From NCBI GenBank assembly GCA_012862575.1, contig BLSF01000039.1, positions 1,695 to 65,694 on the forward strand: a stretch of 64,000 nt of DNA. Direction: 5' to 3'. Shown one piece after another: positions 1 through 8,822 of the stretch (position 1 is its first letter; the number at the start of each line of letters is the position of its first letter). The stretch comes from Parietichytrium sp. I65-24A (Eukaryota; Sar; Bigyra; Thraustochytrida; Thraustochytriidae). Below the pieces are notes generated by a model. It did no database searches. It saw nothing but the letters and a program-made list of their open reading frames with translations, and was not told where the DNA came from. A program made the position numbers and the translations under genes.

Positions 1-387
1 GGTGAGCGGATCGTTGCGGCCATGGAAGTGCACCTGAGAAACGCAATCGTGCAAGAAAGGGGATGCGGAGCGCTAATGAACCTCGCTGCGAATGCTGAAA
101 ATCAAGCCAAGTTGATGCAACTCAACGTCGGTGAGCGGATCGTTGCGGCCATGGAAGTGCACCTGAGAAACGCAATCGTGCAAGAAAGGGGATGCGGAGC
201 GCTAATGAACCTCGCTGCGAATGCTGAAAATCAAGCCAAGTTGATGCAACTCAACGTCGGTGAGCGGATCGTCGCGGCCATGAAAATGCATCTGGAGGAT
301 GCAGACGTGCAAGAAAATGGATGCTCAACGCTTGGTCGCTTAGCTTTTATGAAGCCTGAAATTAGAAGCAAGTTGATGCAACTCGGC
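1..387 (+). repeat. 129-bp in-frame tandem repeat inside the ARM-like gene
   Basis: Unit starts are at 1, 130 and 259, a period of 129 bp or 43 codons. Copies one and two are base-for-base identical; copy three is clearly diverged. The array may continue upstream of the window. The period equals one armadillo-type repeat, so copy-number changes keep the frame. Confidence 0.95.
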
Positions 388-699
388 GCCAGTGACCGGA
401 TCATCGCGGCCATACGAGCGCATCCGGATGAAAACAGCGTGGCATACCAAGCGCTTTTGAAGTTTCATGAGGAGGCCCCCCTCCCCTCCAGCTCAATGTC
501 TCAATTTACAGGAAATCTTTTGGCTAAAGAAGAGCCCGGATGCCTTGTGTGTTTCGAGACGTTTCACTCTACAGGGAAGCATCAACCCGCTGCTTTCCAG
601 TGCGGGCACATGGTGTGCAAGACGTGCTCTACGCTGCTGAGCATTTGCCACATGTGTCGCGCGCCGGTCGAATTGAGGATTCCGATTTACCTGAATTGA
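1..699 (+). CDS. Armadillo-like-repeat protein with C-terminal RING finger (5' partial)
   Basis: The reading frame is open from the first base, so the N-terminus lies outside the window. The visible part has 43-residue helical repeats of armadillo type (R-x-A-I-V-Q-E-x-G-C-x-A-L-x-N-L-A). Two copies are identical at the DNA level (1-129, 130-258), a third is diverged (259-387) and a fourth is partial. A Ser/Pro linker leads to a C3HC4-like RING (about 541-672): CLVC, then CGHMVCKTC, then CHMC. RING domains of this form usually recruit E2 enzymes, so an ARM-RING ubiquitin ligase is a reasonable inference, with the ARM array binding the substrate. The protein ends soon after the RING with IPIYLN. 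No upstream context is available. The RING call is firm; the function is inferred. Confidence 0.8.
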   Translation, partial: GERIVAAMEVHLRNAIVQERGCGALMNLAANAENQAKLMQLNVGERIVAAMEVHLRNAIVQERGCGALMNLAANAENQAKLMQLNVGERIVAAMKMHLEDADVQENGCSTLGRLAFMKPEIRSKLMQLGASDRIIAAIRAHPDENSVAYQALLKFHEEAPLPSSSMSQFTGNLLAKEEPGCLVCFETFHSTGKHQPAAFQCGHMVCKTCSTLLSICHMCRAPVELRIPIYLN

Positions 700-895
700 A
701 AGTGACGATGATGTATGCTTTTCGTTTTCTTTTTTTTTGTGGAATTTTAAAGCCGTGCAAGATCAAGCATGTAGCTTTGGTCCTGACCAACCAGCAAAGG
801 AAAAGATAGTGTGCAGCGATAACTCCTGCCATGGTCGTATGCTGACAGAATGACGAAGTTGAAACAAGTTCAGGGAGTAGCTTCATGACTCGATC

Positions 896-1448
896 ATGCA
901 CATGTCAAAAAGAAGAGCTATAGACACTCGTCCATGTATTGCAATGCAAATGCAATGTCAGCCACCGACCGTAGAAACATTTGGACAATTTCAGCACTTG
1001 AAGGTTATTCTCCATCCGGCTACTTTCAGAGATGCCGAAGGTCGCGGCGTGGTCGTAGCCGTAAGTGCGGCTCCTGCTATCTAGTATTTTTTGAAGTTTC
1101 TGACTAAAACAAACGCAAATGTAAATTAACTCTATTGATTGCTTCGATCATTCCCTCGTTGAATTTAGTTTTGGGCTTGCGATTCTTCTTCTTTTTTCTC
1201 TTCCTCTTATATGTTGCCTTCGTTCAGTTCTCTAGCTATCCCAAATGATGGACATTACCGAAGCTTATGCTCGCGAAATGCCTAAAGAGCAGAGGGGAAT
1301 CCTTCGGCAAGCTTTTCCATCATCGGCCATTCTCTACGCGGGAAATGGCCGACGAATGTTGCTTTTAGCTGCACCAGGGAGCGGGAACTTCCTACATGCA
1401 AAAGAGAGTCTTGTCGACACTGCGACCCAAGCTCTTGCAGCTAAGTAA
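896..1448 (+). CDS. Small hypothetical protein, two exons
   Basis: I do not recognise this protein. Exon 1 (896-1060) begins MHMSKRRAID and ends ...GRGVVVA at a GTAAGT donor. Exon 2 (1236-1448) follows an acceptor ending TCTCTAG and reads LSQMMDITEAYAREMP to a stop, ending QALAAK. The 175-bp intron is phase 0 on both sides and has a T-rich 3' part, which supports the join. The product would be about 126 residues, soluble, with no signal peptide or membrane segment. A second ATG two codons in (902) may be the real start. Without a homologue the gene could be spurious; the phase-consistent splice sites are the main support. Confidence 0.35.
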
Positions 1449-2271
1449 AGGCATCCACAATATACGGCTTTGCACTTTTCGCAATTCACAAAGAACGTCG
1501 ATTTTTAAACAGAGCCGCTCTAAAAGTGATTAACTTTATAGTCTGTTGACCAACTCCGAGTCTGCATTTTCCGCAATCGACATCGGCGTTGGCGAGTGCT
1601 TAGATTTCGCTTGACAAAGAGAGGCATGAACGCCCGAGAGCGAACGCAACCTCTACAAATGGTGTCATGCACCCATCCCACTACGACACTCGTTACCGCT
1701 GTAGGAGATGCACAGAGATCCGTTAAAAAAAATCATTTCAAATTCCACTGGCGACTCAGAAAGGCACAGTGTTCACATGAATCGAGCACAAACGAAGAGA
1801 TGCTTGGCGAAAAAAGGGAATGAGTGGCACAACATAAGAAAGTTTAGTGGAACAACTTTGTCAAATATTTCCGTGTTCCCAAAATGCAGAACTATACACA
1901 GTCAGTGCCAATAAAAGAGATACACTGGCACAACTCATCTGACGCCGCTTCACACTGACAAGGCATCCAGTGACGGCAATCGCGTATAGTCAGCTTGGTA
2001 ATAGTGCGACTCCTCACGGCCGGAAAATGAACTTGAAGCACATGAATTACGTTTATAGTTACTAGTACTCAGTACCAGTACCTAGCTCTGGCTCTAGCTA
2101 GACAGCCAAGTGCCCCTCAACATTCAGTACCGGTACCGGCACTGGTAATTGTTCGAGAGTACGTACACGACACCGGACTTTGGCGATCGCCACAGAGTTG
2201 AGACAAGGTCGCCGAACGAGGCGCTTGCACAAACGACGGTGGCTGCGGCTGATCAAGAGCGTAGATGAATT
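1449..2271. other. Intergenic, no gene seen
   Basis: I found no convincing coding sequence. The part at about 2060-2150 carries a dense run of AGTACT/AGTACC/GGTACC palindromic motifs and CTAGCT repeats just upstream of the membrane-protein gene, so it may be part of that gene's promoter. Confidence 0.6.
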
Positions 2272-3567
2272 ATGGCGTCAAGCGGCCGCTGGAATAGCGT
2301 GGTGTCTGAGATTCGCTTTCAAGCAAATCTTTTACTGCTCGCAGCGGCTGCGCTCCCGGTCACTCTTGTTCTCTTTATGGCTTCCTTCCCTCTCATAGTC
2401 TGGCAAGAGGGGCTCACGCTGAACACGACCCATTGGTATGCAATGGAGGAGAACAACATGACCCTTATTTGTTGGAGCTACACTGATGAGTACAAACAGG
2501 CATTTCGTGGACTTGATGTGGCGTTTGTTTCAAACCTCGCAGCCTTTTCCATCCTTGCATATGGGGCCATGCAAATGGAGAGCGTCATTGCGTTTTTCTT
2601 CTCCATCGGCATCTTTTTTCTCGGTACAGGTTTCATTGTACTGGTGTACGCAGAAGGGGGATACATTTATCCTTTGGCGAGCCCTGTGGTCTGCTGCCTC
2701 CTTCTCTTCGTTTTGCAGACGCTGCATAAATTCAGACGCTTTGGAAGGCACATCTCCTTTAAAAAACTCCTCCAGGTGTTTCTTGCAGACATATATACGG
2801 TTTTTGCAATCTGGCTCATTACAATTCTCGTCTGTGTCTCGGATAACGGGTACATCAAACCGGCGGCTCGTGTCATTATTATGGGAGCAGTATACCCTCT
2901 TAGTGCTCTCGGTCTGCGCTACCTCATGCGCCATGCTTTGGTGCGTCGAGCGTCGAGTATGTCGAAGGTAAAATCTGCAATCACCAGCCACAATGCCTTG
3001 CTGGTCACATTATTTGCCATTCCATGCTTTACCCTGCAGTTTGACACCATAAGCGAGCTAGAATATTTCATGATGGTGGTTCTGCAGATGATATCGGAGT
3101 CCATCGTGGCGATACTCTACGCCAGACTGCACAATCGGTACCAGACTCTCAAAGTCCAGCCAGCGGACCTGGTTCCGAGCTTGACGCGTTTCCCTAGACT
3201 CAACAAAGCTGCGCAAGGCATGTACGAGCGGGCTGGGCAGAATTTGGATGTCGAGGCCCTCCTTTGGAGTGAACTCACGATTAGTGATGAGGTAGGTGAA
3301 AAGCGAGCCCTCGTTTTGGCATCCTTGTTTCAAAGTTTGCATGCGCCAAACAAACTCTCAATAGTTCTCAGGGCCTTGTTTGCCTTGTTCTGTGAGACAA
3401 TTGCAGACTCTGTAAAAAGCAAGGTTTACGCCGTGGACTACAGCACCAAGATTTGGCCTGTCTTTTCCAGAACGACACTGCAGCAAGGAGTCGGGAGCTT
3501 GTCCGCTCTGGTCGTCTTTTATGCAGCTCTTCTCTCATCGTGTTACAACATCATTGACATGAGATGA
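2272..3567 (+). CDS. Multi-pass membrane protein of unknown family (431 aa)
   Basis: One uninterrupted frame starts at an ATG (MASSGRWNSV) and ends CYNIIDMR. Hydrophobic stretches near residues 19-44, 79-101, 103-129, 131-153, 166-189, 198-218, 240-290 (probably two) and 410-428 suggest eight or nine membrane passes. A loop with NTT and NMT sequons lies between the first two, so that loop may be extracytoplasmic. A hydrophilic stretch (about residues 300-360) precedes the last hydrophobic segment. I recognise no family motif; it could be a receptor-like or transporter-like protein. The hydrophobic pattern and length make it a likely real gene. No intron is needed. Confidence 0.7.
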   Translation: MASSGRWNSVVSEIRFQANLLLLAAAALPVTLVLFMASFPLIVWQEGLTLNTTHWYAMEENNMTLICWSYTDEYKQAFRGLDVAFVSNLAAFSILAYGAMQMESVIAFFFSIGIFFLGTGFIVLVYAEGGYIYPLASPVVCCLLLFVLQTLHKFRRFGRHISFKKLLQVFLADIYTVFAIWLITILVCVSDNGYIKPAARVIIMGAVYPLSALGLRYLMRHALVRRASSMSKVKSAITSHNALLVTLFAIPCFTLQFDTISELEYFMMVVLQMISESIVAILYARLHNRYQTLKVQPADLVPSLTRFPRLNKAAQGMYERAGQNLDVEALLWSELTISDEVGEKRALVLASLFQSLHAPNKLSIVLRALFALFCETIADSVKSKVYAVDYSTKIWPVFSRTTLQQGVGSLSALVVFYAALLSSCYNIIDMR

Positions 3568-5882
3568 GCGATTTCAGTCGTTTGTTTTGAGCATCATCTG
3601 AGTGGCCCCCCACCGGAACCCGCGAGCTGCGTCTGCAAATCCATCAGCGGCCATTGTCATGAACCCATCTCACTCACCTGAATCACAGCATGGGTTCCAT
3701 CTATGCAAACACCATTGCTGGAACCCGTTGGGGCCATTCTAGCGACTAACGCAACTTGCGCATTCCTGCCTGTGAGTACTCGGTACCCTCAAGTGACTTG
3801 TATCGTTCCGCAGTGAGCCGAAGAGAAGTCGAGACCTGCAAGCCTTTGGTTTGCTCGAAAAATGCACTCTTTTTCGGTCGTTGCACTCACGAGAGGACCC
3901 GAACAGACATTGAACACCAAGCGGTGTGAGCTTGACTGTGTGAACTCCCTCGCTGAGCTCCAAGTCATGTTACCGCTCACCGGTAGTTCTCTGCTATCAA
4001 GCGCACGCCTCGGATTCTTCACTCGCAGGTTTACAGTGCTCAGTGTGCTCAGTACCGGTAAGATGGGAAATTTTGATTGAAATTCTTCAAGATGTTTTCG
4101 ACCAAGCCACCTTCTTCACCTTCGTGAGAAAGTACCTCGCTCGGCTTTTTCTTGTAAGGCTTCTTCTATCTTGAACTTATCCTTTCTTTTATTTGACTGT
4201 GTTCACTGAAGCATTCAGCGGGCTGATGAGTAGTATTCCTACACTCCATTCACACACTCAGGCAAGTGCAAGTGGTGGACCTCACTACCGAATACAATAG
4301 CAAATTCGATATAGTTCCCTCGCTCGAGCAGATCTCGAGTCGTCAAAAAAAATCAATCAGCTGACTTTGTTGCATCCGAGTCCTTTTCTTTTCACGGTCA
4401 AATTCGCAACACACGTAACACATGTCCAAGTTGTCCATATTTGCCCATATTTGCCCTGCTGCTCGAAGCTTTCACCGTCAGTCTGCCCACTCTGCAACGG
4501 TGTGGTGCGGCGGGAGCGCCTGTAGTGCTCACGGTGGTCACTCGCTCACTACCATCTCTCACAGCGGTGACAGCGGTGGTCAGTAGGCGTGCGTGGTCCC
4601 AAAGGTGCTGCGGTTATCGCTAGCAGTCCAAGGGTACATGTGTACATGGGAGTGGAAAGGCTCTCTGGCTCTGTTCGATCCTTGTCTCCTATCTCTCCAA
4701 TCTCCAATCTCCTCCTCATTTCCTTCTTCTTTCGGGTCGAAGCGGTACAGCAAGTAAATTAAACCGTGATTTACAAACCAGTAAGTCGCTGCATGCGTGG
4801 TGGTTTGCGGTGCAAGACTATTCATTCAAAATAGTCAGCTTGACTCGCAGAAATCGAATGAAATTGATCTCGTTCAGCAGCATCAGCAGCAGCGCAAAGG
4901 TAAGGTCACTGTGGTCAAAAGATGTCACACCAGAGTTCAAAAGAGGGAGTGTCTGCCACTTGCAGCCTTTTCTCAGCGCGCGGCCTAGTCGTCGCGGGGG
5001 TCGCAACACTCGTTGTCGCATGTCAACCTCCCCCTCCGAGAGAGCACCAACAGCAATCAATCAACAGTCAATCAATCCATCTATTCCTTTATCTATCATT
5101 CAATCCAAAAAATAAGTGCGTCTACTGTGCCTTTAGTATTGATTATAACCCCTCTACTCCTGCTATGGGTTAGACTGTTAGTTTTTTTACATACGTTGGT
5201 AGGCCTCCTGCACTAGAATATGATCGCACACCTGGACTTACTGCTACCGTATCGCCTATGTTCTGAGGTGAGAGAGCTAGGGGAGAGGGAGATGGATATG
5301 GAAGGAAGGTTAGTTAGTTATTGCGTGTGTGAGAGAGAGAAGATGAGAGATGCAGAGAGAGTAAGTCTCGTGTTGGAGTTGACTGGGAGAGACGGGTCAG
5401 CAAATCGTCAACGTGAGAACAGTGAGAACGTCAGATTGGGTTGAGTGGAACGGTAGACTGGGTCAGTGAAAGTGAGCGATCCGTCTGCGGCTCTGTGGTC
5501 CATCAGTCCCAGATTGTCAGCCTTATGCGTAGCGACAAGTAGTGTTTCGGAGGTGCTGACCGGGGGTACAGGCGGGCAGTCGCATTTCGAAGCAACGCGA
5601 TTTCAATCACTGATTCAGGCTTTCGGTCATTCAATCCTTGGTTCATTTTCATTCCAATCATCGCCGTGAAGACGCATCCAGTCATCCAACTGTCTCGTGT
5701 GTGTCTGGCTCGCGGCACAAATTGAGTCGCGCCACAGAGTGTGAGAGGGGAAAAGAGACAGCAACAGACGCGGCCAGACAAGGTGAAGAAGAAGGTTGGT
5801 TTGCAAACAAAAAGTGTTTTCGCAAGCACGATTACAACGTTCACGGCAAGAAGAGACGCAATCTCGAAGATTGCCAGGCAAG
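3568..5882. other. Intergenic, no gene seen
   Basis: This 2.3-kb stretch is rich in short purine or pyrimidine runs and in GTACT/GGTACC motifs (about 3778, 4050). It contains GAGAGA-rich sequence at about 5265-5365. Six-frame reading shows only short low-complexity frames. The last few hundred bases are presumably the promoter and 5' UTR of the SDR-like gene. Confidence 0.55.
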
Positions 5883-7677
5883 ATGAGCCCGCCTAAAAAT
5901 CGTCGCAACCGCCAAGCGGGCAACAGTGATGAGCGCAGAGTGGCGTCTTCTTTTGCATCTGAAGAAGAAGAATCAAAACGCAGCAGTAAGTTTAGCCTTT
6001 CATTTCGCACTTTTCATACATAGTTTCTGCGGCATCATGGAACAATCTGAACCACAGAAATTTTGAAAAAAAGATGCGGTGTGTGATGCATGAGTAGATC
6101 AGATTCTAACCTTGCTCTCGTTGCGCCTACGTTCAAATCCAAAAGGTTTGCAGTCCCATGACTCGCAGGAACCACGCAGAGTCAGCATGAGGGTGCCGAA
6201 GGGCTCCAAGCTTTTGGAGAAAGAAAAGGATGCGGCAGTAGAAGAGGACGAAGGAGAGGGCAGTGATATTGAGACCGAGTTGCAAGTACGCCTTTCGAAG
6301 ATCCAGGGGGCTGGGTTTGGGCCAATCAGGAAGACGACCACGCTGAAGAAGAGGCCAAACACACTTGAGCGAAAGAAAAAATCTCTCACAACTTTGCTGC
6401 GCAAGTCCTTCCCGCGATCGAGCACAAGAACCATTGCGGACGCGGAACACAGTGAACCAGCCAATTCACTGCTTAAATCAGTTTCATCGAAAACACTTGA
6501 GGCCGCCGAATCTGACTCAGAAGACGAAGATGAGCTGGGTTTCAACCTGGAGAAGGAATACCCAGATGGGCTCGTGGTTTTGCTCACATTCCCTGACGAC
6601 CATTTGGGCTCGCACTTGATCAAGTCCCTTCTGGAACTCCCTTCCAAAAAACTGAAAAAGCTGAACATTTGTGTCACGAAAGGGGATTCCGAACAGATCA
6701 AGATGTTTCACGAACTTGCAAACGGCGACTCGCGGCTCGGATTTTGTTATCTCGACAATGACAACCCTGACCTGGCACTACAGGGTGTAAATGTGGTTAT
6801 CTACGACGGCCCATCTTTGCCCAACGAGAAAAACACAACCAAATTGAGAGAGCTGGACGAGCTCTCCGTGGAGTGCGCTCTTGCCGCGGAAAACTTCTTC
6901 ATTGCCTGCGTATTGGAGGGGGTCAAGCGCGTTATTCTTCGATCTTCCACTGCAGTTTTTGAGCACGCTTTCCCGTGGGGCGGGACCCGGATCTTGAGCG
7001 AGGGAGACTGGAATCCAACTTCTGATGGGAAAAAGCTGATCAAAATGTCCAGAAACCCTGCGCTCACCTGGAAGCAGATGGCGGTTGAGAAAACAGCGGC
7101 CGGATTTATGAAAAAGACCGATGCCATAGAGATCACAACCATCTCCCCTTGTATGATCTCCGGCCCAGTCTTGCTGCCGCATCAACGCCCAGAAGACTTG
7201 GAAATCGTCTTTAAATTGCTCGAAGGGAGCCTTTCCTACGTCCCCAACTATACTTATCCGTTTGTCGACGTCCGAGATGTCGCTGCAGCTGCCACCTTGG
7301 CCGTGTTCAGCAGAGAGGCCGTCAAGCGCCGTATTGTGCTAGCCTGGAATCGGCCCACGCACCTTAAAGAGGTTGTGGACACTGTGTGTGACGAGCTCGC
7401 AAATCGCGTCAAGGACCAGGCGATTGCAGCGCGGCTCGGGGACGGCCGCCCAAAGGTCATCACCCCAATGAAGGCCAAGGTACAGGCCAGATTTGATCGC
7501 TGGGTGGTCATGAGCATGGCTCTCCAGGGCAAAAGCCCCACCTTTTCGACCTTTGATTACGAGTACTCTCGTGTCTCCTCTCTGCTAAAATTCCAAGGGC
7601 CGCACTTAAGCACCGAAACTTCCTTGCTGCACACTGCTTTGTCGCTTGCTGACAATCTGTCCATCGCGCTCAAGTAG
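5883..7677 (+). CDS. Atypical SDR / 3-beta-HSD-like NAD(P)-fold protein
   Basis: Proposed structure: exon 1 5883-5985 (MSPPKNRRNR...), GTAAGT donor, exon 2 6146-7677, giving about 544 residues. The acceptor (AAAAG before 6146) is chosen because it keeps phase and lies about 35 bases after a CTAAC branch-like site; it is not certain. The first 170 residues are charged and disordered. The rest follows the extended SDR order of dihydroflavonol reductase/3-beta-HSD/NSDHL proteins: VLLTF...LGSHLIKSLLE, VKRVILRSSTAVFE, EGDWNPTS, WKQMAVEKTAA, ISPCMISGP, YPFVDVRDVAAAA. The usual T-G-x-x-G-x-x-G cofactor loop is reduced to T-F-P-D-D-H-L-G, and no Tyr stands four residues before the Lys. It may therefore be a non-catalytic member or use a different cofactor geometry. 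Confidence 0.75.
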
Positions 7678-7864
7678 TTGTTGCGCTCTTGCATACATTG
7701 ATACCATGATTGAACATTACATTATTTTGCCAAAATGAAACGATATATTTTCCCCACATTCTCAATACGAAAACTTGTAAGTTTCTCTTTGTCCGTTCCA
7801 AGCAAGGTAGCCGCATCCTCAGTTGGCAAACGCGGTTCCAAACCGTGCTCTCGAAGAGTGAAAG

Positions 7865-7913
7865 CGGTTCCAAGTGCCGTGAAAAGCGAAGGAACCCACC
7901 GCGCTTGGAACCG
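7865..7913. repeat. 10-bp perfect inverted repeat CGGTTCCAAG/CTTGGAACCG
   Basis: The arms are 7865-7874 and 7904-7913, with a 29-base spacer. Further GGTTCCAA or GTTCCAAGC copies lie just upstream (about 7796 and 7830), making a small cluster. The role is unknown. Confidence 0.8.
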
Positions 7914-8664
7914 AGAGCCAGGAGCGTGAACCTCTTTTCCACACCGGTTCTCCGGTACGTAGCATCTCCGCTAACTGATTAAGTGATACTACCGATAAAA
8001 GTAAGATAAAGTCCCATTGTTACTTGCAAAAGCGATAGCGTTTTGCGTATACAATCGAAGTACCATCAGGTTCGAAAGCTGTGAACCCATCCGAAGCAAT
8101 TACCAGTTATCTCTATATCGTTATAAAACACACATCTAGTTCAGCAACATTTCCGTGACAAGTGGGTCACGTTGCAGGGCACGCGAGCCAAGCTGAACTA
8201 CTACCACCTCCTATCCCCCCACCTAGCGCTCACACCAGCATCGCAGAACAGTGTCGAGCGCCATTCGAGGGTCGCCTCTAACATCGCAAACTCCGCTTCC
8301 AGCGTCACTCGAGGACCGCCACCGAGGACTACAAAATATACACGCCGGCTGTGATGTGCAAGCTCCTATCCCACAGCTATGTTGGTACTAGTAGAGACCT
8401 GGTCGCCGCTACGACTACATAAACGGTGGAAATGTTCGTATTGGTGCTTCGTTTAGAAATATATAAGCGCTTTGTTAAGATCGCCAATCCCACCGCTCGC
8501 GAGGTTAGAGAATTGCTATAGTAGACAGTAGTGAATTTACTCACGTACGCATAGTACGCATGAACGCTTGTAGACCCTGTGGACCCCTCAGTTCCTCTCT
8601 CACAAAGTGACTGACAGTGAGTACGCGGAGCCGCAGAACTGCAAGTGTGGGGAGGAAGAAGGTG

Positions 8665-8665
<1 letters not shown>

Positions 8666-8696
<31 letters not shown>

Positions 8697-8698
8697 GA
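8666..8698. repeat. (GCAA)n microsatellite
   Basis: About eight tandem AAGC/GCAA units, upstream of the Pro-Thr stalk gene. Confidence 0.9.
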
Positions 8699-8822
8699 GC
8701 AGTAGGATCTGACAAGGGAAGGGCAGATACTTGAGCGCAAGGTGGGCCTGTAAAGGCAAACGATGCGCTTGGGCAGGTTTGAAAGTAGTAAAGGCTTGTG
8801 AGTGTTTGGACCCGAGACAGCC

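Larger units (their letters stand above)
7678..8822. other. Intergenic, no gene seen
   Basis: No gene is seen. The stretch holds a cluster of GGTTCCAA motifs with a perfect inverted repeat (7865-7913) and a GCAA microsatellite (about 8666-8698). Its end is the likely promoter/5' UTR of the Pro-Thr stalk gene. Confidence 0.55.

Noticed and set aside
4209-4232. Second CTGATGA with a following GTAG/CTAC stem
   Set aside because: The stem is followed by ACTCC, not GAAA, and no partner strand for a cleavage site was found.
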